Positions 12,646-22,671 of a stretch of DNA of 64,000 nt are shown here, piece by piece; within the stretch, counting starts at the first letter, position 1, and each line of letters starts with the position of its first letter. A model generated the notes under the pieces. It saw only the letters and a program-made list of their open reading frames with translations, did no database searches and was not told the origin of the DNA. Source of the DNA: Stictocephala bisonia (lineage: Eukaryota > Arthropoda > Insecta > Hemiptera > Membracidae); contig JAQJVL010002592.1 in NCBI GenBank assembly GCA_035578905.1, forward strand, positions 1 to 64,000, read 5' to 3'. The translations under genes and the position numbers were made by a program.

Positions 12646-12652
12646 TTCTTCC
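12646..12652 (-). other. Candidate polypurine tract
   Basis: On the minus strand GGAAGAA lies directly against the 3' LTR, nine bases past the gag-pol stop codon. This is where the plus-strand primer of an LTR element belongs. At seven purines it is short, so the call rests mainly on position. Confidence 0.5.
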
Positions 12653-12661
12653 GGCAGGAAA

Positions 12662-15600
12662 TTAGTGATTGTCTTTATCGGTGGGAAGTTTAATGATTTT
12701 CACAACTGGTCTTCTAAATATTCCTTTTATAGTTTCCAAGTCCACCGATCTAACTGTATTGTGTTTGTCAGGATAAATTTGGTTAACTATTGCAATTGGG
12801 TATTTCATTGGTTGCACATTGTCTTCTTTGATTAAAACTACATCTCCAACTTTGATATTTTCTTGTTTGGTTTTCCATTTTTGCCGTTGTTGAAGGGTGT
12901 GCAAATATTCAACATGCCATCTTTTCCAAAAGTCTCTTCTCAGTTTTTGAACTAGTTGCCATCTTTTATTGTAGTTGATTGGGCCGTTTTCTGCACTTTT
13001 GTCAGGAAGGGCTGTCAAAGTATCACCAGTAATGAAGTGTCCTGGGGTCAAAATGTCTGTTTCAGATTGGTCACTTGAAAGTCTGCAAATAGGTCTAGAA
13101 TTGAGTATCGCTTCTATTTGAATCACAAGCGTGTTCAATTCTTCAAACGTCAAAATGTGATCTCCAAGTACTCGCTTCAAGTGATGTTTGGCTGATTTAA
13201 CTGCTGATTCCCATAGTCCACCCATGTGAGGGGAGCTTGGAGGGATAAAATGCCAGTTTATTCCTTTTGTGGCAGATTTGTCATGAATTTCATTACTTGA
13301 ATCTTTGAAAAACTTCTTTAGACTGTTGTCGGCTCCTACAAAGTTTGTGCCATTGTCCGAGTATATGTCTTTCGGTAGGCCTCTCCTTGAAATAAATCTG
13401 TTAAGCGCTGCTAAAAAAGCTTCTGTTGATAAGTCTGAAACTAATTCCATATGTACAGCTTTTACGCTCATGCAAATGAATATTGCCAAGTAAGTTTTCC
13501 TTAAAGTTTTGCAACGTCCTCCTATTTGTTTCGTCAAGAAAGGACCTGCATAGTCACATCCAGTTTCAAAAAATGGTTTTGTCAGTGTAACTCTCGATGA
13601 TGGTAGGTTTCCCATTAGAGGACAAATTGGTGTTCCATTGAATTTTATACATTTTACACATCTTCTTACAATACTGCGTATTTGATTTCTCACATTACCA
13701 ACAAGCCAATATTTTTGTCTCACATCATTCGTGATAAATTGAATCCCTGCATGGAAATACTTTTCATGAGTATGAGTTAAATAAGTTTTTACAAATGAGT
13801 GATTTGCAGGTAAAATAATTTGATGAGTTTTGTTGTAGTGTAGGTTCGAATTTTGGATCCGGCCACCAACTCTCAAGATTCCATGTTCATCAATAAAAGG
13901 ATTCAAACTTAAAAGTTTGCTGTTCTTTTTTACTCTTCCTTTATCTTGTAAATTTCTCATATCATCTGGAAAGCTCAATTGTTGAATATGTTTCACAATG
14001 CATCTGTGTGCGTCTTCCAGTTCATGCACTGATAAAGGACCTGATATATTACACCTTTTGATGTTTTTTAAGTATCTCATGCAGTAAGCTGTTACTCGAA
14101 TAGTTTTTGTATAAGAATTAAATTTGAGATACCATTCGTCTTCTTCTTCTTTAGTTGTTAAAGCACATTTAATTGTTCTTGTTTCAGGAATTGTATTTGA
14201 ATCGAAACAATAATTTTCAAGATCATTCTTGTTGTTCAACGCTTGAGGTTCAGAAAGCCATTGAGGGCCTGACCACCATTTCTGTTCTTTTGTGAGTTTT
14301 TCTCCTGAAATTCCTCTTGATGCAATGTCTGCTGGGTTTTCTTCCGATTTAACGTGTTTCCATTGAGAAATGTTTGTTAATGCTTGTATTTGAGATACTC
14401 TGCTACTAACGAAGGTTTTCCACTTCATAGGATCTTTAGATATCCAAGCTAAGACTACAGTTGAGTCCGTAAACAGGTATGTATTTTCAATTGGTAGATA
14501 AGGTTTGATCTTTGCTACCATCTTCGCTAATAATAGCGCTCCACATAGCTCTAGTCGTGGAATTGTACTCTTCTTTAAGGGGGTGATTTTTGATTTTGCC
14601 ATGATTAATCTTACTGTTGTTTGTGTTGACGAGACACTTCTCATGTAAAGTACTCCTGCAGATGCTTTCTCCGAAGCATCGCAAAATCCTACTAATTCAT
14701 GTGTTGCATTTTGTTCAAATGAAATCAGCGGTCTGGGAATGGTGATATTTTTGAAATGTTGAAGTCCGTTTCTATGTTGATGGAAGTCGTTTGCTATTTG
14801 CTGAGGAACCTCGTCATCCCAACTCTTGCATTGTGACCAAGTGTCTTGAAGGATTAATTTTGCTTTTGTAACTGCTGGACATAAAAATCCTAAGGGATCA
14901 TAGAGTTTTGCTACTTCTGATAAAATGATTCTCTTCGTCAATGGTGTAGGTATATTTGTCACATTCAATGAATATAGATATGTATCATGGTGAGGATTCC
15001 ATTGCATTCCTAAAAGATTAACAGTATTGTCCTTGGACTGAATTGATACTTCAGTTTGAGACTGATCGCTGATAAGCTCTTTTGAATTTGATGACCACTT
15101 TCTTAGGTTGAATCCTGATCGACTCATTACATGTTCTAAATCCTGTTTTATTTGCTTAGCATTTTCAATTGTATCTGCGCCTGAGATAAGATCGTCAACA
15201 TAAAAATCTTCTTTTAAAATTCTACTAATTTCTGGATACTGCTTCTTGACGTCATCTGCTAGTTGATGTAAGCATCTGATTGAGAGGTATGGGGCACAAG
15301 CAGTTCCATATGTGACTGTACAGAGATCATAAGATTGAATATGTTCTGAAGGATTTGATCTCCAAAGAATTCTCTGATAACATTGATCTTCTGGTGTTAT
15401 TAAAATCTGTCTGAAAAACTTCTCAATGTCTGCAGTAAAAACACACTTGTGTAGTCTGAAACGTGTAAGTAAGGATACTATGTCTGATTGTAACTTTGGG
15501 CCAATGTACAAATGATCGTTTAAAGAAGTGCCACTTGTAGTTTTAGATGAACCGTCAAACACTACTCTGACTTTAGTTGAAGTACTACTAGGTCTGTATA

Positions 15601-17860
15601 CTGCATGATGTGGTAGGTAATAGTTGTGATTCATCATACTTGTGTCACTGTTTGGGGTAGGTTTCATGTGATTTAACTCAATGTACTCATTTATGAATTG
15701 ATCATAAGACTGTTTCTTGTTTTTATCTTCCTCAAATGAACTTTCTAAACGTTGGAATCGTTTTAATGCAATATGATATGAGTCACCTAAACTTGTGATA
15801 GAGGGTTTGAATGGCAAATGAACACAAAATCTGCCCGATTGATCTTTTGAATGTGTATTTATGAAGTGATCCTCACATATTATGTTTTCATCTGTACTAG
15901 CTGGTGAATCCTGTTTGTAACCAACATCCTCAGAATTCCAAAATTTCTCCATTAAAGTATTTAGACCATCATCATGTCTGATAAACAGTGTTTTGACTTT
16001 ATTTGAAGCTGTTTTGACATCTGCTGATGAGATTTCACCTATCAATAAGAATCCTAGTTTTGTATTGATAGCACAAGGGGTTCCTGGTGGACCTCTGATT
16101 ACTCCATCTATTAAAAGTGATGAATAGATATCAGCACCAAGAATGATATCGATGCTGCTTGATTGAAAGAAAAATGGATCAGCAAGTTCAAGGTTGTTTA
16201 TGTGTGTCCAATGATCAAATGATGATGAAGACAATGAGGTGATACTGGTAAGCTTTCTCAATATGAAAGTGTTGACTCTGATTGCTTCTTGTTTTGTGCG
16301 CAACAAACAAGTTGTAAGGCCACGTGTGTTACCAACATGAGTATGACCAACACCTTGTACTTGAACATTACATGATTGTATTTTCAAGTTGAGTTTTTGA
16401 GCACAATGCTCTGAAATGAAACTTGCCTCACTACCAGGATCAATCAAAGCACGACATTTCTGAAAGTCGCCTTGAAAGTCTTGAATTTCAACGATTGCTG
16501 TTGAAAGTAATACTCTTTTTACATTATGAACACCTGTTGATAATATTTTTGGGTTTGCTGCTACACTGTCAGTAGATTGTTGTGCTACTGAAATCGTTGA
16601 GTCTTGTTTGTCACTTTTCAACGGTTGTGAAAATGGTGAATCTAAGTTAGTTACTGAATGTGTTGAATTTGACTTCTGTAAATGCAATAAGGTATTATGG
16701 GGCTTTGAGCAAATTTTACATTTTGAACCTTTGCAAGCTGAAATAACATGACCAGCTGACAGACAATTGAAACATCTGTGAAGTTGTTTCACCTTTTGGA
16801 TTCTGTCATTTGTGTTGAGTTTCAAAAACTCATTGCAACTGAATAACTCATGAGAGTTTTGACACATAGGACATGAGACACACTTAACCCGATTTACTTC
16901 AGTTGTGTGTAGACCTAGACCTGGTTTCATTGCTGAATTGCTTTGATTAGTCTTGAAGTTAAAACTAGATTTTACTTTATTGACACTGCTAGCATCTAGT
17001 GCATGTATGTATTGTTTTAAAAATGTTTCAAACTCTGAGAAAGAAGGGGGTTCAACTGACGTGCTACTTAACTCCCATTTAGTTCTCAAGTCTTGATCAA
17101 GTTTGGAAGCTAACATGTAAACTAACAAAATATCCCACTCTTCAGTTTTGTAACCAAGGCTATTTAGAGCTCGAATGTTCACATTTGCTGTATCTAGTAA
17201 CTGTTTAATGTTTGCTAGTGATGAAGCATTTGGTAATGAAAATAATGCATTTAAATGAGCATTGACTATAAGTTTTTTGTTTGAGTATCTTTCTTTTAAA
17301 ATATCTAAAGCTACATTGTAGTTAGGTTGTGTCAAGGGCAAGGATGAGATGAGACTGAGTGGTTCTCCCTTTAAACTAGATTTCAGATAGTAAAATTTCT
17401 GAATTTCTGCCAAATCATTGTTTTTGTCGATAGTTGAGTTGAAAAGATCAAAAAAAGATGTCCAATTTTCAATTTTACCCTCAAAGGTTGGTAAATTAAT
17501 TTTGGGCAGTACTACTGTGTCATTTTTCCTACTGAAGCTAAATTCTTTGACTGATTGGTTTGATGGGGTTGAATTCAATTTATTTGAGTTGTTTAAAATG
17601 GTGTCGAATTCAGATTTTAGTGAATAGTAATTATCTTCAAACTCAATAAAATTTGTATCTGTATCATCTGAAGCTATGGTATCAATGCTGGATTGTACTT
17701 CACAAAATTCCAAGTAGAGTTGTTCGAGTTTTGAGTCTCTTACCTTAATGTCTGAAATTGCTCCATTTTCTACATCAAAATTACTTACAAAATTAACCAT
17801 CTGTGTAATGGAAGCTTTTAGTCTGCCTCTTTTTGCTATTAGAATTTTCAAATCTTCCAT
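12662..17860 (-). CDS. BEL/Pao gag-pol polyprotein
   Basis: A single intact 1732-residue frame. It encodes the capsid and enzymes that copy the element's RNA into DNA and integrate it. Domains in order, residue positions approximate: DUF1759-like gag (130-290); Cys/His clusters CPMCQNSHELFSC (~335) and CFNCLSAGHVISAC (~360), the latter a CCHC knuckle; aspartic protease around ~474 reading LIDPGSEASF, where DSG/DTG is more usual; reverse transcriptase (~740-920) with FYVDD at ~885; Pao-type region and RNase H with FCDASEKASAG (~1062) and FTDSTVVLAW (~1132); integrase with an HHCC zinc region (~1360-1400), GCDYAGPF (~1435), YSDNGTNFVG (~1502) and a Glu in GGLWESAV (~1545); a C-terminal DUF5641-like module (~1640-1725). 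Fused gag and pol with no internal stop is common in this group. The start is the first Met, about 130 bases inside the 5' LTR. No env frame is present. Confidence 0.97.
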   Translation of the reverse strand: MEDLKILIAKRGRLKASITQMVNFVSNFDVENGAISDIKVRDSKLEQLYLEFCEVQSSIDTIASDDTDTNFIEFEDNYYSLKSEFDTILNNSNKLNSTPSNQSVKEFSFSRKNDTVVLPKINLPTFEGKIENWTSFFDLFNSTIDKNNDLAEIQKFYYLKSSLKGEPLSLISSLPLTQPNYNVALDILKERYSNKKLIVNAHLNALFSLPNASSLANIKQLLDTANVNIRALNSLGYKTEEWDILLVYMLASKLDQDLRTKWELSSTSVEPPSFSEFETFLKQYIHALDASSVNKVKSSFNFKTNQSNSAMKPGLGLHTTEVNRVKCVSCPMCQNSHELFSCNEFLKLNTNDRIQKVKQLHRCFNCLSAGHVISACKGSKCKICSKPHNTLLHLQKSNSTHSVTNLDSPFSQPLKSDKQDSTISVAQQSTDSVAANPKILSTGVHNVKRVLLSTAIVEIQDFQGDFQKCRALIDPGSEASFISEHCAQKLNLKIQSCNVQVQGVGHTHVGNTRGLTTCLLRTKQEAIRVNTFILRKLTSITSLSSSSFDHWTHINNLELADPFFFQSSSIDIILGADIYSSLLIDGVIRGPPGTPCAINTKLGFLLIGEISSADVKTASNKVKTLFIRHDDGLNTLMEKFWNSEDVGYKQDSPASTDENIICEDHFINTHSKDQSGRFCVHLPFKPSITSLGDSYHIALKRFQRLESSFEEDKNKKQSYDQFINEYIELNHMKPTPNSDTSMMNHNYYLPHHAVYRPSSTSTKVRVVFDGSSKTTSGTSLNDHLYIGPKLQSDIVSLLTRFRLHKCVFTADIEKFFRQILITPEDQCYQRILWRSNPSEHIQSYDLCTVTYGTACAPYLSIRCLHQLADDVKKQYPEISRILKEDFYVDDLISGADTIENAKQIKQDLEHVMSRSGFNLRKWSSNSKELISDQSQTEVSIQSKDNTVNLLGMQWNPHHDTYLYSLNVTNIPTPLTKRIILSEVAKLYDPLGFLCPAVTKAKLILQDTWSQCKSWDDEVPQQIANDFHQHRNGLQHFKNITIPRPLISFEQNATHELVGFCDASEKASAGVLYMRSVSSTQTTVRLIMAKSKITPLKKSTIPRLELCGALLLAKMVAKIKPYLPIENTYLFTDSTVVLAWISKDPMKWKTFVSSRVSQIQALTNISQWKHVKSEENPADIASRGISGEKLTKEQKWWSGPQWLSEPQALNNKNDLENYCFDSNTIPETRTIKCALTTKEEEDEWYLKFNSYTKTIRVTAYCMRYLKNIKRCNISGPLSVHELEDAHRCIVKHIQQLSFPDDMRNLQDKGRVKKNSKLLSLNPFIDEHGILRVGGRIQNSNLHYNKTHQIILPANHSFVKTYLTHTHEKYFHAGIQFITNDVRQKYWLVGNVRNQIRSIVRRCVKCIKFNGTPICPLMGNLPSSRVTLTKPFFETGCDYAGPFLTKQIGGRCKTLRKTYLAIFICMSVKAVHMELVSDLSTEAFLAALNRFISRRGLPKDIYSDNGTNFVGADNSLKKFFKDSSNEIHDKSATKGINWHFIPPSSPHMGGLWESAVKSAKHHLKRVLGDHILTFEELNTLVIQIEAILNSRPICRLSSDQSETDILTPGHFITGDTLTALPDKSAENGPINYNKRWQLVQKLRRDFWKRWHVEYLHTLQQRQKWKTKQENIKVGDVVLIKEDNVQPMKYPIAIVNQIYPDKHNTVRSVDLETIKGIFRRPVVKIIKLPTDKDNH

Positions 17861-17971
17861 TGTTTATGTTTGGAAATGTGCTGAAATAAATAACTATGAA
17901 GTATTGTTTTTATGATTAAAAACAAAACAAAACAAAAAATGATTGCCTTTTTGACTGAAACAAAATAATAT

Positions 17972-17989
17972 CCTTTGCTCTAAGGACCA
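17972..17989 (-). other. Primer-binding site of the BEL element
   Basis: On the minus strand TGGTCCTTAGAGCAAAGG starts two bases inside the 5' LTR. The leading TGG fits the CCA end of a tRNA primer. I cannot tell which tRNA. Confidence 0.7.
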
Positions 17990-17991
17990 AA

Positions 17992-18173
17992 TGGAAACTG
18001 ATTAAAACTAAAACACTGAAAATAATGCACGATGTTGTTTGAACAAAATAATGGACTGTAATGAATTGAAATTATTCTAACAATACAGAGAAAAAACATA
18101 TTGAAATGTACAAACAGCTGATAACTTGATATTTTTGACATTACATTAAAAATTGATATTATTACTATATACA
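17992..18173 (-). repeat. 5' LTR of the BEL element
   Basis: 182 bp, apparently identical to 12464-12645. It should carry the promoter and transcription start. I could not identify a convincing TATA box against its general AT richness. Confidence 0.95.
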
Positions 18174-18712
18174 TACATTAAGCGTGATAGTTAAAAAACA
18201 AGTTACATGTACATTAAGTGAGATAGTTAAAAACGAGTGGCATGTACATTAAGCGATAATTTAAGCACGAGTGGAATATACATCAAGCGATAGTTAAAAA
18301 ACCAGTGGCATGTACATTAAGCGATAGTTAAAAAACGAGTGGAATGTACGTTAAGCGATAGTTAGGCCTAATAACACGAGTTTCATGTACATTAAGGCAT
18401 AGTTAATAAACGAGTGTTATGTACATTAGGCGTGATAGTTAAAAAAAGTGTCGTGTACATTAAGCGTGATAGTTAAAAAACGAGTGTTATGTACATTAAG
18501 CGTGATAGTTAAAAAACGAGTTACATGTACATTAAGCGTGATAGTTAAAAAACGAGTGTTATGTACATTAAGCGTGATAGTTAAAAAAATTAGTGTCATA
18601 TACATTAAGCGTAATTGTTAAAAACGAGTGGAATGTACACTAAGCGATAGTTAAAAGACGAGTGTCATGTACATTAGGCGAAAATAAATAAAAGAGTGTC
18701 GTGTACATTTAG
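18174..18712. repeat. ~34-bp minisatellite, right segment
   Basis: The array continues after the BEL insertion with the TACAT duplication and about 15 further copies of the GTTAAAAAACGAGTG unit. Several copies here carry an extra GTG-type insertion (AAGCGTGATAG rather than AAGCGATAG), while one stretch (GTTAGGCCTAATAACACGAG at about 18360-18380) also occurs in the left segment at about 12225-12245. This shows duplicated multi-unit blocks. Confidence 0.93.
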
Positions 18713-19287
18713 CCACAATAAGATGTAATACTTACATACTGTTAAGTTGCACATTAATTCTAAATTGCCATTTGATTTATTACCATAGAATGTGTTGGAG
18801 CACTACAGGGGCTGTTCACAATGTCGGCCATAGTTGTAGATACACTGTAATTTGACACCTACAACAGTTTGATAACATTGTCACAGTACTACCATGTACT
18901 ATATTACAGAAATAAAAATGTATCAGTGATTGATCTTAATTAACTAGTAATATTAATATTAACTAGTAATAACTATTAACTTAATATCTCTACCATCTTT
19001 TAGGACATTTAAATTGTATCATTACTAGTTATTTGATCTTAACGATATCTCTACTATCTTTTAGGACATTTAAATTCTGCAAGTATTGAGTATATTGTAT
19101 TTTCATTGCAAATGTATATTTTTTAAGATATTAAGTTTTGAAAATTAAAAATTGCTGCCATTTTTAAAAGGTATAAATCAGGATCTTGATACCCTATACT
19201 GAATTCGGTCTTATCATTTCTCATACATTAGGTTATGATAAAATGTGAAAATACATTCAGAAAGACAGACGGTAATTAAGTGTTTTA

Positions 19288-19362
19288 AGACATATGTTTG
19301 TAGGAACTTACTATATTTTAGTGTACGTGACCATATCTTGAAGTCTTATAGGTTGTATATGG
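19288..19362. repeat. Decayed dispersed repeat, probable copy C
   Basis: CATATGTTTGTAGGAACTT followed by a GACCATATCTTGAAGTC block matches, in order, the start and middle of the repeat at 1-108 and 563-669. Divergence is high and the call rests on two matching blocks. Confidence 0.4.
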
Positions 19363-21143
19363 ACTTCTGTATAACAACCATACCATAGCATTTTATTAAT
19401 AACTTTGAATTTAACATTTTGATTGATTACTATAAACAAAACTGCGGACAGAGTAAAACACAACTGAGGGATGTATCATACTAATTAATGTTTATTAAAA
19501 TATTTGTTTAAAACAATTTAAATGTACGTCTTTCCTACTTAACAGTATATAAAAATGTTCACGAGTAATAAATGGTGCAATTCACAATTCAATTTCCACG
19601 CACGAGAAAGTTCCAATTGTTCAGAAAGTTAGGGGTGAAACATTGCGGACGTTGGCGCCCTCTCTAACGTGGCGTGAAGGGAGGAAACTTGATATTTTTG
19701 TTTCCAACCTCAGTTTATTTGTGTGTCCTCAAACGTTACAGCTGAGTTGGCTTGTTTTTGTAGGCCCCCTAAGTTGTCTTAACTTTAGGTTGGTAATTGT
19801 ACATTACACAGTCTTTTTTACACATTACTTTCCCATACAATCGTTTGACAATTCTGATTCACATTCTTGGATAGTTTTTACTGATGTCAGTCTAAACAAT
19901 TTTACATAAAATATAAATATCCTTTACTGAACACAAATGAAAATACAAGTACAATAATATCATATTGATTGAAAGGGAGCAATTTATTATTGTTATTATT
20001 TTAAGTAATTTGATACATCACTAAAGGATTTTTAAAATTTTCAAATGTTGTCATGAGTTTCTTGATTTGCTCCATAATTACACGATATCATCACTTTAAG
20101 AAATAGTGTTTTCTAAGACTTGATATTTTGACATAGTTTAAGTCATGCTGGGAAAAATCACTTAGACTTTTTGTTTTTCTAATTTACAAACGCACATGAT
20201 AATGTGATCCACATATTTAAAATAATATATTAAATTATTTCCCTTTTCAACAGTGTGAATTAGAACTGTAGATGTCAGTTGCACTACATATTTATAGAAA
20301 CCTCATTTACTGTCTCGTCAATTTAAGGGGAGGACTATCTCAGACAAGAGAATTTTAATTTAATTTTAAATACATTTGCTGCCATGTGGAATATGTATTT
20401 ATGATTCTATTGCCATGGTTGATCATTTTGGTGATACATTACTATATATTGTTAACAGGGGATAGTGGGTGAAACCCAAACTGCAGATTATAAATGTTTC
20501 TTGCTACCACCGAACAAAATATTTAAGCTTTCATAAGATTTAAGTATACGATAAATTCTGATAATTTTTGTACATAGCTCACGAAGAAAAAGTAATCTTT
20601 ATATAGGATAAAGATCGGAAAAAATCTTAAAATATACTTTCAAATAATATTTGATATATTAACGTCACATAGTCATAACTAAAATTAAATTGATGCTAAT
20701 GTGATGTTCAGATTATTTCATTCACAACACTTCTACTGATAAATTTTCAGCGAACTAATTTTTATAATAGACTAAGTCATGGAGTAGTCGAGTCAACAAA
20801 GTCAAGTGCGTAGTGGTGCTCCTGTAGTTTAAGAGACAGAAAAATAAACTAGTTAATTTTTATTTGACGAGAATTTATCTTGGAAATAATTTATACGAAA
20901 GGAAGTGTAAAATTAGCTCATTATTTCCTGAAAAGTGATCCAGATAGATGCTATTAAAACATTTAAAAAGATAAAAGGTTTTATTTTACCAGGGCTTAGT
21001 CAGAGATAAGAAGCCATCTATAATACAACTAAAAAAAGTTTTCCAAACCACAACCATTGACCGAGAAGATGAGCTGCGTGTAAGAACGGGATACCTCTCC
21101 AGTCACCATCCAAGGAACAGCCACGGTCGATGTTGTTTAACGC

Positions 21144-21160
21144 CGTTATCTTCGATAACG
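21144..21160. repeat. Short perfect hairpin
   Basis: CGTTATC, a three-base spacer, then GATAACG, inside a GC-richer patch with no recognised gene. It may be chance. Confidence 0.35.
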
Positions 21161-21700
21161 TCGTAGCCCTTCAGTCAAGGTCACTGAAAATTTATTGGTA
21201 GATAAGTAAATATAACATGTTTTCAAACGTTGCTCTAACGATCAAACAATTTAATAATAACAAAGACCTCTCATGAAAGGCCATGACGGTCCTTATTGTT
21301 GATAAACAAGTTATTTCGTTCCTCAGAGTTGAAGTGGCTAACTAATAGTTTAAAGTTAGACACTGAGCAAAACTTAAACTAGTTCAAACGTTAAGTGAAC
21401 TTTGTCCACACTCATTTTCCTCTTACTTAAAATAGATTATTTTAAAACAACTTTCAAGTTTATATAACAACTATTTGGTGGATTCCATCAGAATGACCAT
21501 GTATATTTTGTAATTACTATCCTTACGTACATTATAATCAAAGAAATTCAAATAGTTTAAGAAATTAATAAGTAAAAAAATAATTTTAATAACTGATTAG
21601 GATAGTACACTCTTTGTTTGAGTGAACACTTGAGCATTTTGAGTGTTTATGTACAAAATAGTCGTGTGTGTTCAAGCTAATTTACTACATCTTAATATGG

Positions 21701-21929
21701 GTTCTTATAGATCAGTTTGATTGTTGTTTTTTATCGAGTTTTACTGAGTGGTGGAAATGGTTGAAATATGTAAACCCATTATCTGCTAGCAAATCTTACT
21801 TAAGTCTATTTTTGGAACTAATACAATGTACCATTATATAAATTGAAACTGAAAAATTGACATACGTATGAAATAAAGTAAACACATCTGCCAGCCACAT
21901 TAACTGTTTGCTTATAGCTGTACCATTTC
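21701..21929. repeat. Left inverted arm of foldback element
   Basis: Pairs with 22672-22900. It diverges from its partner by scattered substitutions, including several in the outer 40 bases, so the element is not freshly inserted. Confidence 0.85.
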
Positions 21930-21959
21930 TTCACAAAGAGGAAAAGTTAGGAGCATGTC

Positions 21960-22190
21960 CTACAGTAAGATTTCCCTGATCCAGCGTTCGTTAGGATACC
22001 TTCCGTAATACCACATACTCTTCGATTGTTGGTAACTGCAGGGTATAACAGTGACGGTGTGCACCAATACATTACTCTCAACCCTGTAGTTTCGATGGTG
22101 AGGGCATAGGTAGGTCCCTACTACAGGGTGGTTGATGGCATCTACTTCATCGTAATTATTGAAACTTTTCACTGGGTACCAAGAACACAT
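21960..22190 (-). CDS. Unassigned 76-codon frame inside foldback element
   Basis: The frame begins MCSWYPVKSFNN within one hairpin arm and ends RYPNERWIREILL at a TAG. It is less AT-biased than its surroundings and includes CPHHRNY and VIPCSYQQ. After the stop, the next frame would read CRTCS before another stop, so the end may be frameshifted. Spaced Cys residues and the RYP...IRE segment loosely recall secreted cystine-rich proteins, but I cannot assign a family. There is no signal peptide. It may be a captured host exon fragment, an old transposase piece or chance. Confidence 0.2.
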   Translation of the reverse strand: MCSWYPVKSFNNYDEVDAINHPVVGTYLCPHHRNYRVESNVLVHTVTVIPCSYQQSKSMWYYGRYPNERWIREILL

Positions 22191-22217
22191 ATTAATGTTC
22201 TTGGTACCCAGTGAAAA
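22166..22217. repeat. Perfect 22-bp hairpin
   Basis: 22166-22187 and 22196-22217 are exact reverse complements (core GGGTACCAAGAACA) around the eight-base loop CATATTAA. No mismatch was seen. Confidence 0.95.
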
Positions 22218-22220
22218 ATT

Positions 22221-22260
22221 ATTTTAGTGAAAAAAACTAAACTATTTTTTTCACTAAAAT
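22221..22260. repeat. Perfect 16-bp hairpin
   Basis: ATTTTAGTGAAAAAAA at 22221-22236 pairs exactly with 22245-22260 around the eight-base loop CTAAACTA. It starts three bases after the previous hairpin and has the same loop length. Confidence 0.92.
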
Positions 22261-22671
22261 GAACACATAATTTTTTTCCTGGGAGGTTTAAAACTATTTT
22301 TCATATATATTTTATATTAAATTTTAAACTAGGAATGTATATGTTTACGAGTTTATTATGTTAAGGTTTTATTTTATTACAATATATTGGTTGTATTTGG
22401 GGTTGTTCAGCCCCAATAAAGCTCTTTGTAACCACAAAGCTCTTTCTAATCATAAAAGGATAAATGACAGGTAGCTATTATTATAAGTCAAAACACAATA
22501 AACCCTTTGTGATCTTGGTGGTTAAAAGCAGTATTTACCCAAAGCTGGTATTATCAAAGGCTACTGGACCAATGATACCTTGAATTAACTTAATAAATAA
22601 CATTTAATTGGAGATTCGCATTAAGGATTGAACGTTAGCTATTATAATTTTAAATTATTTTATTATAAACT

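Larger units (their letters stand above)
12464..18173 (-). mobile_element. Complete BEL/Pao LTR retrotransposon
   Basis: A 5.7-kb element read on the minus strand, with two 182-bp LTRs, a primer-binding site, one 1732-codon gag-pol frame, a short purine run before the 3' LTR, and a 5-bp target duplication. The LTRs look identical base for base, so insertion was recent relative to the local substitution rate. Domain order (gag, protease, reverse transcriptase, RNase H, integrase) and the DUF1759/Pao-type modules identify the BEL/Pao group. There is no envelope-like frame. It lies inside the ~34-bp minisatellite. The intact frame and matching LTRs suggest an autonomous or very recently autonomous copy. 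Confidence 0.97.
18713..21700. other. Intergenic with minor repeats, no gene recognised
   Basis: Contains a ~34-base direct duplication (18982-19015 and 19043-19076, both with TCTTTTAGGACATTTAAATT) and a decayed dispersed-repeat copy near 19288. It also has two higher-GC patches with unassigned open frames: 19643-19909 plus, and about 21045-21170. No domain was recognised in either. Confidence 0.45.

Noticed and set aside
12440..12646. Duplicate small frames of 64-68 codons at 12440-12646 and 17980-18174
   Set aside because: They lie within the two identical LTRs of the BEL element, which explains the duplication.
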